NCBI GenBank assembly: GCA_021824055.1
Contig: JAKALV010000070.1
Span: 1-12,767 of the forward strand
DNA length: 12,767 nt
Direction: 5' to 3'
DNA from: Acidobacteriota bacterium
Lineage (GTDB): Bacteria; Acidobacteriota; Vicinamibacteria; Vicinamibacterales; SCN-69-37
The notes beneath the pieces are model-generated. The model was not told where the DNA came from. It saw only the letters and a program-made list of their open reading frames with translations, and did no database searches. A program made the position numbers and the translations under genes. The stretch's first letter is position 1. Each line of letters begins with the position of its first letter. This document shows, one piece after another, positions 1 through 6,787 of this stretch.

Positions 1-1
1 C

Positions 2-2056
2 CAGGGCCTGCACGGCGACAACCAGGCGATGTGGATCGACCCGAAGAATCCGAAGCGCATTCTCGAAGGTTGCGACGGCGGCTTCCAGATTTCGTACGAC
101 GGCGCCGAGACGTGGGACGTGCTGAACAACTTCTCGTTCGCGCAGTTCTACCACGTGAGTTACGACCTGCAGAAACCGTATACGCTGTGCGGCGGGCTTC
201 AGGACAACGGCACGTGGTGCGGACCGAGCATGGTGACGTCCACCGAAGGCATCCGCAAGCGCGACTGGGTCACCATCAGCGGCGGCGACGGCTTCGAAGG
301 CGTGCAGAACATCGCCGAACCCTGGATCGTGTACTCCGATTCGCAGGGCGGCCAGACGTACGTCATGAACATGAAGACGAACGCGAGCCGGCAGAACCCG
401 CCGTACCCGAAGGACCTGAGCTCGACGGGCAGCGCGATCGCCAACTACAAGTACCGCTTCAACTGGAACACCCCGATCGTGCGCTCGCCGCACGACCCGA
501 AGAAGATCTACCTCGGCGGTAACGTGCTGTTCAGCACGATCAACCACGGACAGTCATGGACGGTGATGAGTCCCGACCTCACCACCAACGACAAGTCGAA
601 ACAGCAATCCTCCGGCGGCGACATCGTCACCGACAACACCGCGGCCGAGTTCCACTGCACGATCGTCGCGATCTCGGAATCGCCGGTGACCGCGGGCGTG
701 ATCTGGGTGGGGACCGACGATGGCAACGTGCAGGTGACGAAGGACAACGGCAAGACGTGGACGAACGTGGTGAAGAACATTCACGGCCTGCCGCCCAACT
801 CGTGGGTGCCGAACATCGACGCATCGCCGTTCGCGGCGGGCGAAGCCTACGTGGCGTTCGATCGTCATCAGGACAACGACTTCGGACCGCACGCCTACAA
901 GACGACCGACTACGGCGCGACATGGACGGAGATCACATCGAATCTGCCGAAGAAGGGCTACGTGCACGTCGTCCGTTCCGACATCAAACAGCGCGGACTG
1001 CTCTTCCTGGGCACCGAGCTCGGCGTGTACGCGTCGTGGAACGACGGCAAGTTGTGGGTGAGCCTGCGCGACGGCCTCGCAGCGGCGCCGGTGATGGAGT
1101 TGCTGGTGCAGCCGCGCACGAACGACCTGATCATGGCAACGCACGGCCGCGGCCTTTACATCATGGACAACATCCAGCCGCTCAGGCAGCTGGCCGCCGC
1201 CATGAAGACGGATGCGTTCCTGTTCGACGGTCCACCCGCGGTGCGCTGGCAGACGTGGGGCCGCGACAACCCGCTCGGCAGCAAGGAGTACACGGGCCAG
1301 AACCCCGCGCCGGGCGGCATGATCGATTACTACCTGAAGAGCGCGGGGCCGGCGAAGATCACGATCGCGAACGCGGCCGGCAAGGTGATCCGCACGATCA
1401 ACGCCAACGGTCAGCCCGGTGTGAACCGCGTGATGTGGGACATGCGCTACGACCCGCCCGCCATCGCAGGTGGCGCAGGTGGCGCAGGTGGCGCAGGACG
1501 CGCAGGAGCTGCTGGTGCGCCGGCCGGAGCGCGCGGTGGCGGTGGTGGTGGCGGACGCGGTGGCGGCGGCGCGCCGTACGCGCTGCCCGGCACCTACACG
1601 GTGACGCTGACGGCCGCGGGCCAGACATTGAAGCGCCCGATCGCGCTGCAGATGGATCCGCGCATCACCGTGACGGCTGCCGACCTGCAGTCACAACTCA
1701 ACGAGGGCCTGAAGCTCCACGCGATGGCGGAGCAGATCGGCGGCATGGTGGCGAGAGCCGACGATGTCGTGCGGCAGTTGACCGCGGCGGCCGCCTCGAA
1801 CCCGGCCGCAGCTGCGGCGCTCGAGAAAGCGAAGGATTTCCGCTTCCGCATGGGCCGGTTGCCGGGTGAACAGGGCTACCGCATTCAGGGACGGTTGCGT
1901 GAAGAGATCCAGTCGTTGTCGGGATCGGTGGGACAGGCGCCTGGCCCGCCGACCGCCGGCGAACTGTTGCGCATCAAGGAAGTGACCGCGGACCTGGCGA
2001 AGATGAACGCGGACTGGGAGGCGTTCCTCAAGTCCGTATCTTTGTTGATCAAGTAA
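2..2056 (+). CDS. Large Asp-box (BNR/VPS10-sortilin-like) beta-propeller protein, 5' partial
   Basis: The reading frame is open from base 2, so the N terminus lies outside the window. The first ATG in frame, at 29, is internal: aligning its Trp codon with the full paralog at 6788-9850 implies about 400 missing residues and a whole protein near 1075. Asp-box motifs (S/T-x-D-x-G-x-x-W type) are visible as SYDGAETW, TKDNGKTW and TTDYGATW, with weaker STINHGQSW and SWNDGKLW. These build seven- or ten-bladed propellers in sialidase and sortilin/VPS10 relatives. The block CGGLQDNGTWCGPS is shared almost exactly with the paralog. After the propeller come a beta-sandwich-like stretch, a Gly/Ala-rich linker (about residues 480-520 counted from the ATG at 29), a GTYTVTLTAAG strand segment and a helical C-terminal domain of about 130 residues. 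No catalytic residues are recognisable; 'glycosyl hydrolase' labels for this family are by fold only. Likely secreted and protein-binding (inference). Confidence 0.85.
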   Translation, partial: QGLHGDNQAMWIDPKNPKRILEGCDGGFQISYDGAETWDVLNNFSFAQFYHVSYDLQKPYTLCGGLQDNGTWCGPSMVTSTEGIRKRDWVTISGGDGFEGVQNIAEPWIVYSDSQGGQTYVMNMKTNASRQNPPYPKDLSSTGSAIANYKYRFNWNTPIVRSPHDPKKIYLGGNVLFSTINHGQSWTVMSPDLTTNDKSKQQSSGGDIVTDNTAAEFHCTIVAISESPVTAGVIWVGTDDGNVQVTKDNGKTWTNVVKNIHGLPPNSWVPNIDASPFAAGEAYVAFDRHQDNDFGPHAYKTTDYGATWTEITSNLPKKGYVHVVRSDIKQRGLLFLGTELGVYASWNDGKLWVSLRDGLAAAPVMELLVQPRTNDLIMATHGRGLYIMDNIQPLRQLAAAMKTDAFLFDGPPAVRWQTWGRDNPLGSKEYTGQNPAPGGMIDYYLKSAGPAKITIANAAGKVIRTINANGQPGVNRVMWDMRYDPPAIAGGAGGAGGAGRAGAAGAPAGARGGGGGGGRGGGGAPYALPGTYTVTLTAAGQTLKRPIALQMDPRITVTAADLQSQLNEGLKLHAMAEQIGGMVARADDVVRQLTAAAASNPAAAAALEKAKDFRFRMGRLPGEQGYRIQGRLREEIQSLSGSVGQAPGPPTAGELLRIKEVTADLAKMNADWEAFLKSVSLLIK
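1466..1510 (+). repeat. 9-bp in-frame tandem repeat encoding the Gly/Ala linker
   Basis: Three exact copies of GCAGGTGGC (1466-1492) are followed by two diverged copies (GCAGGACGC, GCAGGAGCT). The period is a multiple of three, so copy-number change would alter only the length of the Ala-Gly-Gly linker and not the frame. The linker continues as a run of Gly and Arg codons to about 1575. The paralog has a comparable Gly-rich linker at the same place in its architecture (about 9517-9765). Confidence 0.8.
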
Positions 2057-2058
2057 GT

Positions 2059-3024
2059 TCAGCGCGTGGTCGCGCCACGCGCCGCTGCCGGCCGGGTTCG
2101 TGACTCTGGGAGTCGCGGCCCGGCCGATGGTGTTTCCAACAGCTCGCGGCTGCGCGGTCGCGCCCATGCCTGGAATTCGCCGATGTGCAGGGTGAGAATG
2201 CGCTCCGAGCAGCCCAGAACTCGGGCGATCCGGATCGCGGACGTGGCGGCGAAGCGCGAGTAGCGCCGCATGCGTCGCAGAATGCTGATGACCGACATGC
2301 GGCTGGGCGCGCGGTCCAGGCCAACGACATCGAAGCCCGCCGTTCTCAGCGCGCGCGTGAGCGTCGCAGGCGAAAAATACACGAGGTGCTCGGGCGACTT
2401 GTAGTGGTACCACCGGCGCCCCATCAGGCGTGCGGACAGGCTGGCGACATCGGGCGTCGTGAGATGCAGGAGACCGTCCGGCCTCAGCAGCGGCAACACG
2501 CCGGCCAGCAATTCGCCTGGCTCGGAGAAGTGCTCGATCACGTCGTAGAGAGTAATGACGTCGAACAGGCCGTTCTTCACAGGTAGATGGCGGAGATCGC
2601 TCAAGAACACTCGCGCGCCGTGGTCCACGCGCGCGTGCCGAAGCGCGTGACCGGAGATGTCAGTTCCGAACACGTCCCACCCCAGGTCCGTCGCGGTCTT
2701 CGCCAGATGTCCAAACGCGCAGCCGATATCGAGCAGGCGTCCCTTGCGGCCGATCCGGCGCTCGGTCTCGCAGAGACGTGCGGCAAAGGTGGCGCGGTGG
2801 CTGGAGAATTCGGCCGGGTAATCCAGGTAGCCGCGTGATGCGTACGCGCTGTTGTAGTAGTCCTGGTTGTACAGATTGCGCTGCGCCCTCCGTCCGCTGC
2901 CGGCGAATCGCGTCGCGTCGGCGAACACCATGCCGCAGTCCTCGCACTGCACCACCCGGTCGGGAGGCAGCTCGAACTTCAAGTGGGACCGGCTCGATTG
3001 ACACACGGGACACGCGCTCGACAT
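2059..3024 (-). CDS. Class I SAM-dependent methyltransferase with N-terminal zinc ribbon
   Basis: A 321-residue protein from the ATG at 3024. A TTG three codons upstream (3033) is possible, but the ATG puts the zinc ribbon right at the N terminus, as is usual. Cys5-x2-Cys8 and Cys27-x2-Cys30 (CPVC, CEDC) form the putative zinc knuckle. Motif I for SAM binding is LLDIGCAFG (about 97-105), the acidic end of strand 2 is in VFGTDIS (Asp122), and DVITLYDVIEHF followed by LLRPDGLLHLTTPD is typical of the Methyltransf_23 group. The C-terminal third carries the YHYKSPEHLVYFSP segment common in this group. The substrate cannot be read from sequence; relatives often sit with cell-surface polysaccharide or lipid genes. 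It is the last gene of a leftward operon, 39 bases after the M23 gene, and its stop lies 2 bases from the stop of the convergent propeller gene. Cytoplasmic; no signal peptide. Confidence 0.9.
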   Translation of the reverse strand: MSSACPVCQSSRSHLKFELPPDRVVQCEDCGMVFADATRFAGSGRRAQRNLYNQDYYNSAYASRGYLDYPAEFSSHRATFAARLCETERRIGRKGRLLDIGCAFGHLAKTATDLGWDVFGTDISGHALRHARVDHGARVFLSDLRHLPVKNGLFDVITLYDVIEHFSEPGELLAGVLPLLRPDGLLHLTTPDVASLSARLMGRRWYHYKSPEHLVYFSPATLTRALRTAGFDVVGLDRAPSRMSVISILRRMRRYSRFAATSAIRIARVLGCSERILTLHIGEFQAWARPRSRELLETPSAGPRLPESRTRPAAARGATTR

Positions 3025-3063
3025 CGCTCTCAACCGCCGCTCACTCGGATAGTAGCGCGGGAC

Positions 3064-3945
3064 TTATCGTCCCAGCAGCACCAACAGCGCCAGCGGATCC
3101 ACCCGCGCGCCGGACACACGCAAGGTCCAGTGCAAGTGCGCGCCGGTGACGCGGCCCGTTGCGCCGACCAGTCCGACAATTTGGCCCGGCGTGACCATGT
3201 CACCAACCGCAACGTTGATCTTCGAGAAGTGGCACAGAAATGAGAACACGCCAAGACCGTGATCGATGATCACGGTGTTGCCCGCGAAGTAGAGATCCTT
3301 GGCGAGCACCACGCGGCCCGCGTTGGGCGCTTTCACGGGCGTGCCGGCGGGACTCCGAAAGTCCGCGCCGCCGTGCGCGCCGCGCGGCTGTCCGTTGAAC
3401 ACGCTGCGCGTGCCGAATGCCGAGTTGGCCGCCTGTGGCACCGGCCGCACGAACGGCGCGGTCCACAATCGCTCGGGCGCGGGCGCGTCCCAGATCGCCT
3501 GCTGCTCTTTCGTCTCGGCCGCGATGCGCGGCTGAACGCTCGGCGGCGGATTCACCATGGCCTCGTTCACCGAGAGCCGCCGCGTCGGAAACTTCTTGGG
3601 CCGCACGACGAGCTCGTACGTTGACTCGAGCGGGCCGGCCGTCGTCGAGGCGGTGACGACCACGGGGTGACGCCCGGGCGCGACGTCGAGGTCGATGCCG
3701 ATCAGCACGCGCCATCGGTGCGGGTCATTCTGGCCAACGGCAAATCCCGTGATGTCCGTATTGAACGCGCGCGCGTGCACCGCGGTCAGCGACGCGGCCG
3801 ACGACACCGTCAGCACGACGAGCTCGCCCGGCTGCATCGCGCGCGATGCCGCGCGGATCACGAGCGGCGACGGCCCGGGCGGCGGCGTCAACCGCGGCGC
3901 CGTTGTCAGAACTGCGGCGGCAAGGAGCGCGGCGAGCCCATTCAT
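3064..3945 (-). CDS. M23 (LytM-type) zinc metallopeptidase, secreted
   Basis: A 293-residue protein with an N-terminal hydrophobic stretch (NGLAALLAAAVLTTAP) that looks like a short signal peptide with few charges. A beta-rich region follows (about 25-115), then a linker, then a C-terminal peptidase domain (about 175-290). The zinc ligands of family M23 are all present: His191-x3-Asp195 in GAHGGADF, and His272 of the H-x-H motif (GAHLHW), with His270 and His239 (FLCHF, where MYAHL-like sequence is usual) as expected catalytic-site histidines. M23 enzymes cut peptidoglycan cross-bridges or peptide stems; intact ligands argue for an active hydrolase, not a degenerate LytM regulator. The ATG overlaps the TGA of the upstream HAD gene as ATGA (3942-3945), so translation is probably coupled. 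Confidence 0.9.
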   Translation of the reverse strand: MNGLAALLAAAVLTTAPRLTPPPGPSPLVIRAASRAMQPGELVVLTVSSAASLTAVHARAFNTDITGFAVGQNDPHRWRVLIGIDLDVAPGRHPVVVTASTTAGPLESTYELVVRPKKFPTRRLSVNEAMVNPPPSVQPRIAAETKEQQAIWDAPAPERLWTAPFVRPVPQAANSAFGTRSVFNGQPRGAHGGADFRSPAGTPVKAPNAGRVVLAKDLYFAGNTVIIDHGLGVFSFLCHFSKINVAVGDMVTPGQIVGLVGATGRVTGAHLHWTLRVSGARVDPLALLVLLGR

Positions 3946-4598
3946 CGCGCGCGCACCTCATCGATCGCGCGCGCGATCTCGGCCGCACTGTCCGCTCTGA
4001 ATTCGCCGGGCAGGAGCGACGTCGGCTGTCGTAATTGTCCGAAGCCGTACGCGGCCAGGCAGAAGTTGGCGCGGGCCCTCCGCGCCGTGTCGGCATCAAC
4101 CGGCGAATCACCGACAAACAGCGTCCGCGCCGGCTCGAAACCGGCTTCGTTCATCATCCAGATCAAGCTGGCCGGGTCGGGCTTGCGCCCAAACGTGGTG
4201 TCGCCACCGATCACCCAGTGAAAGTGCGGCGATAGACCGAACGCATGCAGCAGCCGGTCGGTGGGCGCCTGCGGTTTGTTGGTGATCACGCCAAGCGACG
4301 CGCCGGCCGACACGGCATGCTCCACCACGGTATCGACGTCCGGGTACAGATGCGTCTGTTCCAAGAGCCGTCCGCCGTAGATCTCGAGAAATCGCGCGAG
4401 CGCTTCATCGAGGAGCGCGGCCGGCAGCGCGGCGGCGTCCAGCGCGCGCGCCACGAGCGTCCGAGCCCCCTCGCCGACAAAGGTGATGACCTGATCCTCC
4501 GGCAGGCGAGGCGCCCCGTAGGAAGCCAGCGTGTCATTGGTGCTGGCCGCGAGGTCCGCACGCGAGTCGATCAGCGTGCCATCAAGATCGAAAACCAC
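3942..4598 (-). CDS. gph: Phosphoglycolate phosphatase-like HAD hydrolase
   Basis: A 218-residue HAD superfamily (subclass IA) phosphatase. Motif I is Asp4-x-Asp6-Gly-Thr (FDLDGTLIDS), motif II the Thr of GVITNKP, motif III the Lys of GRKPDPASL, and motif IV GDSPVDAD. The cap segment with FVGEGARTLVARALD strongly resembles Gph, which hydrolyses 2-phosphoglycolate; family length is about 220. Gph or a related sugar-phosphate phosphatase are the main options. The start is GTG: upstream in this frame there is no ATG, GTG or TTG for more than 100 bases, so the protein begins only three residues before the first catalytic Asp, slightly shorter than typical relatives. No well-placed Shine-Dalgarno is visible (a GGGAGAG lies about 18 bases upstream). 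It is the first gene of the leftward operon and overlaps the M23 gene by 4 bases. Cytoplasmic. Confidence 0.85.
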   Translation of the reverse strand: MVFDLDGTLIDSRADLAASTNDTLASYGAPRLPEDQVITFVGEGARTLVARALDAAALPAALLDEALARFLEIYGGRLLEQTHLYPDVDTVVEHAVSAGASLGVITNKPQAPTDRLLHAFGLSPHFHWVIGGDTTFGRKPDPASLIWMMNEAGFEPARTLFVGDSPVDADTARRARANFCLAAYGFGQLRQPTSLLPGEFRADSAAEIARAIDEVRAR

Positions 4599-4655
4599 AA
4601 GGATCGACGTAAGCGCTCTCCCATCGGACCTTGTATGACTGACCGAGGTCCCTAT

Positions 4656-4811
4656 ATGGCGGTTCGTGAGGTTCGTAAGGTTCGTAAGGTTCGTGCAGCC
4701 CTTATTCTGACCGTAAGTCTCCTCGCCGGGGCGGTCATGCTGGCTCAGGGCGGCGACCAGGCGGGCGCGGTGACACTGCTTGAAGGCATTTGGATGGCCA
4801 CTGAGAGATAG
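4656..4811 (+). CDS. Possible small exported protein (51 aa) with Val-Arg-Lys repeat N-region
   Basis: The ORF from ATG 4656 has a GAGGT Shine-Dalgarno at 4645-4649, 6 bases upstream. An alternative ATG at 4635 would add seven residues but has no such site. The protein starts with a strongly basic segment of VRE-VRK-VRK-VRA, encoded by the 9-bp repeat, followed by a hydrophobic stretch (AALILTVSLLAGAVMLA) and a short tail ending GIWMATER. This is the shape of a signal peptide or a single membrane helix. I do not recognise a family. It lies between the divergent gph operon and the UPF0489 gene. The region could equally be non-coding repeat with a chance ORF, or the 5' remnant of a lost secreted-protein gene. 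The TAG stop lies 62 bases before the next start. Confidence 0.35.
   Translation: MAVREVRKVRKVRAALILTVSLLAGAVMLAQGGDQAGAVTLLEGIWMATER
4662..4697 (+). repeat. Four-copy 9-bp tandem repeat (GTTCGTAAG type)
   Basis: Units are GTTCGTGAG, GTTCGTAAG, GTTCGTAAG and GTTCGTGCA, in register with the small ORF as VRE, VRK, VRK, VRA. It lies in the divergent intergenic region upstream of gph. It resembles short GTTCG-type intergenic repeats that I recall from other acidobacterial genomes (from memory, not checked). Confidence 0.8.
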
Positions 4812-4813
4812 CC

Positions 4814-4868
4814 TGAATCTGGCTATTTGTTAGCTGGTTGGCTGGTTATTGGAATCTGGTGATTGGGA
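4814..4868 (+). repeat. A+T-rich repeat block, left copy (inverted relative to 6624-6729)
   Basis: A block rich in GGTTATTGG/CTGGTT words in otherwise GC-rich DNA. Two 13-base words occur exactly in inverted orientation downstream: TGAATCTGGCTAT at 4814-4826 matches the complement of 6717-6729, and GCTGGTTATTGGA at 4841-4853 matches the complement of 6690-6702. A small hairpin (ATAGCC 4808-4813, GGCTAT 4821-4826) sits at the left edge. The block runs up to the start of the UPF0489 gene and contributes its upstream region. Confidence 0.75.
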
Positions 4869-4873
4869 TATTG

Positions 4874-5611
4874 ATGCCTCGCGACTATTCGCAGCCGTTT
4901 CGGATCGAAGGACCGGTCGGCAACAACGCCTTCTCGCACGAACGCCGCGGGACCGCGCCGTCGCTGTGGGTGCCGTCGCTCATGGACGGCACGCTGGCCG
5001 ACGTGAAAGCGGGCCAGGACATCGTCTTTGAAGACTTCGACGAGCACGGCACGCTGCAGTCGTGTCCGGGTCTGGCCCATCTGGTGCGCGCCGACATCGG
5101 CGGCGTTCCCGCCGTCATCGTCGACAACCACAACCATGCGTTCTATTTCTGGTGCGAGGCGATCGAGCGCGGACGGCTCGAGCGCGGCGCCACGCTGATT
5201 CACCTGGATCAACACCGGGACACGCGAATCCCCGAGCGGCTCTACGATGGCAAGACGCTCGAGGATGCCTTCGACTACACCAACGTCCACCTGAACGTGG
5301 GCAATTACATCGTTCCCGCGCAGCGGGCCGGACTGATCGGCGAGATTCAGTTCGTGACGAGCGGAGAAGCGCTGACAGACGTCAGGTTCGTCGCACGCGC
5401 GAACAAGATCTTGAACATCGATCTCGATTTCTTCGCGCCGGAGATGTCGTACATCGATTTCGATCTGGCCCGGCGGTTCGTTGCGGCGCATCTGCCCGGG
5501 GCGGCGCTCATCACGGTGGCCACCAGCCCGTTCTTCATCGAACAGGACCGCGCGATCGATGTGCTGAGGCGGCTACTGCTGATGCAGCGCCACCATCGGA
5601 TCGACGCGTGA
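4874..5611 (+). CDS. UPF0489 family protein (arginase/ureohydrolase-like fold)
   Basis: A 245-residue protein from ATG 4874. A TTG at 4838 would add twelve residues encoded by the repeat block and is unlikely. GGGA at 4865-4868 is a weak ribosome site. The metal-site signature of the ureohydrolase fold is visible: an Asn-His-Asn-His segment (residues 85-88, DNHNHAFYFW), Asp112-x-His114-x-Asp116 (HLDQHRD) and Asp183-x-Asp185 (NIDLDFF), then ATSPFFIEQ near residues 216-224. These match the UPF0489 family (human C5orf22 relatives). From memory of the literature, a bacterial group of this family acts as peptide arginases (OspR type), converting Arg to Orn in ribosomal peptides; whether this member does so is unknown. 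Cytoplasmic, no signal peptide. It is followed 66 bases later by a secreted TPR-like protein, and both sit between inverted A+T-rich repeats. Confidence 0.75.
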   Translation: MPRDYSQPFRIEGPVGNNAFSHERRGTAPSLWVPSLMDGTLADVKAGQDIVFEDFDEHGTLQSCPGLAHLVRADIGGVPAVIVDNHNHAFYFWCEAIERGRLERGATLIHLDQHRDTRIPERLYDGKTLEDAFDYTNVHLNVGNYIVPAQRAGLIGEIQFVTSGEALTDVRFVARANKILNIDLDFFAPEMSYIDFDLARRFVAAHLPGAALITVATSPFFIEQDRAIDVLRRLLLMQRHHRIDA

Positions 5612-5651
5612 GGCGCGGCGGTCTTTCTGGCCCGGGACTCCTGACCCTGAG

Positions 5652-5657
5652 TAGAAT
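5652..5657 (+). promoter_or_regulatory. Possible -10 element of the TPR-like gene
   Basis: TAGAAT followed by G, 20 bases before the ATG at 5678. It closely fits a sigma-70 -10 box, but no convincing -35 lies 16-18 bases upstream. It suggests that the gene may have its own promoter apart from the UPF0489 gene. Confidence 0.3.
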
Positions 5658-5661
5658 GTCG

Positions 5662-5669
5662 GGTGGAGG
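5662..5669 (+). promoter_or_regulatory. Strong Shine-Dalgarno deciding the TPR-like gene start
   Basis: GGTGGAGG ends 8 bases before the ATG at 5678. It favours this ATG over the GTG at 5663, which lies inside the ribosome site itself. Confidence 0.7.
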
Positions 5670-5677
5670 TCACGTCA

Positions 5678-6637
5678 ATGCGCTCCTCGATTACTGCCGC
5701 CCTGGTTGTTTCCGGCTGTCTTCTGGCGTTGTCCGCCAGTCCCGCAGCGCAAGGCGCGCGTGGCGGCAATCCGTCGGAGAACATCCGCGCGGCGCGGGCC
5801 GCGCTGCGCGAGGGGCGGACGGCCGATGCGCTGGCCGCGGTTCGCCGGGAGGCGCAGGCAAACCCCGCATCGGCCGCGGCGGCGAATCTGCTGGACACGC
5901 TCGGCGCCACGGCGGACGCGCGCGCGATCTTTCAGCGCATCGCCGACGCCGCCACGGATCCGGCCGCGAAGGCCGCGGCGCTGCGCGGCATCGCGATGTC
6001 GTACGCGTTCGATGGCGACTGCGCGAACACGGTGAAGTACGAAGACATGGTGATCGCCTACTGGGTCACGCGCGAGCAGGCCGAACCGCAGAACGCCTTC
6101 TATCAGGAAGGCGAGATGGCCAACGAGGGCGCGCGCGTCTGCATCGATTTTGGCAAGCTCGACATCGCCGAGAAATACTACCGGCTCGGCCGCGAGCTCG
6201 GCCTCAAGGAGCCGGCGCCGAAAACGCACCCGGCCAGCCTGTGGGAGTACCGTACGGCCCACGCCCTCGCGCGCCTGGCCGCGCGCCGCGGCAATGCCGC
6301 CGAAGCGCGTCGCCAGGTTGCCGAGGCCCGCCGCATCCTCGACGCCGACCCAACCATGGCCGCGGCGCAGGAGCGCTTTTTCCCGTACCTCACCGGTTAC
6401 GTGGCGCTGTATCTCAATGACCTGAAGACCGCCGAAACCGACCTGACGAAGGCGCTTGCAACGCCGGGCAACACGAACGACCCGTTCATGCACTGGCTGC
6501 TCGGCACGACGTACGAGAAGCTCGGACAACCCGACAAGGCCAAGGAACTCCTCGCCAAGGCCTACAGCCTCGCCACCGCGCACAACCCGCCGGCGGCATT
6601 CGTGCGGGCCACGCTGCGGACACCCAATAGCCGATAG
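5678..6637 (+). CDS. Secreted helical-repeat (TPR-like) protein
   Basis: A 319-residue protein. The N terminus (MRSSITAALVVSGCLLALSASPAAQG) is a signal peptide, probably cut by signal peptidase I around SASPAAQ. A V-S-G-C lipobox-like string at Cys14 lies in the middle of the hydrophobic core, which makes a lipoprotein unlikely. The rest is Ala-rich helical hairpins. TPR-like pairs are clearest at both ends: RAALREGRTADALAAVRREAQANPASAAAANLL near the start and LLGTTYEKLGQPDKAKELLAKAYSLA near the end, with a FGKLDIAEKYYRLGRELGL unit in the middle. TPR arrays are protein-binding scaffolds; no enzyme motif is present. The last codons (PNSR) and the stop fall inside the A+T-rich repeat block that starts here. 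Co-directional with UPF0489, 66 bases apart. Confidence 0.8.
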   Translation: MRSSITAALVVSGCLLALSASPAAQGARGGNPSENIRAARAALREGRTADALAAVRREAQANPASAAAANLLDTLGATADARAIFQRIADAATDPAAKAAALRGIAMSYAFDGDCANTVKYEDMVIAYWVTREQAEPQNAFYQEGEMANEGARVCIDFGKLDIAEKYYRLGRELGLKEPAPKTHPASLWEYRTAHALARLAARRGNAAEARRQVAEARRILDADPTMAAAQERFFPYLTGYVALYLNDLKTAETDLTKALATPGNTNDPFMHWLLGTTYEKLGQPDKAKELLAKAYSLATAHNPPAAFVRATLRTPNSR

Positions 6638-6729
6638 CCCAATCAATAACCAATAACCCGATCAATAACCCGATAAGCCGATAGACCAATCCAATAACCA
6701 GCTAACCAGATCACAGATAGCCAGATTCA
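6624..6729 (-). repeat. A+T-rich repeat block, right copy (inverted relative to 4814-4868)
   Basis: Degenerate tandem copies of CCAATAACC, CCGATAACC and CCGATAGCC words. Read on the minus strand it begins TGAATCTGGCTAT and contains GCTGGTTATTGGA, both exact matches to the left block. It starts inside the TPR-like coding sequence, where the last codons and TAG are made of repeat words. The rest of the gap to the propeller gene (6730-6787) is unique sequence with a Shine-Dalgarno. Confidence 0.75.
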
Positions 6730-6772
6730 TCGACGCTGTACTGCTCTACTATCTCCCTCAGCTTTCTCTTCG

Positions 6773-6778
6773 AAGGAG
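6773..6778 (+). promoter_or_regulatory. Shine-Dalgarno of the large propeller gene
   Basis: AAGGAG, 9 bases before ATG 6788. It confirms the start that gives an intact signal peptide. Confidence 0.75.
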
Positions 6779-6787
6779 TGCCCCCTC

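Noticed and set aside
556..1869. A 437-codon plus-strand frame overlapping the first propeller gene
   Set aside because: An Arg/Gly/His-rich shadow frame of the real gene; no motif and no ribosome site.
5678..5719. Lipobox (V-S-G-Cys14) in the TPR-like protein
   Set aside because: The Cys sits in the middle of the hydrophobic core, which continues for about eight residues, so signal peptidase I cleavage after SASPAAQ is more likely.
5062..6420. A 452-codon plus-strand frame spanning the UPF0489-TPR junction
   Set aside because: Runs out of frame through both supported genes and is Arg-rich shadow sequence; not a fusion.
5675..6646. A 323-codon minus-strand frame opposite the TPR-like gene
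   Set aside because: Low-complexity antisense shadow; the plus-strand gene has a signal peptide and a Shine-Dalgarno.
4814..6729. CRISPR array or insertion sequence at the A+T-rich repeat blocks
   Set aside because: The units are short (about 9 bases) and degenerate without spacers of regular length, and no transposase or Cas gene is present.
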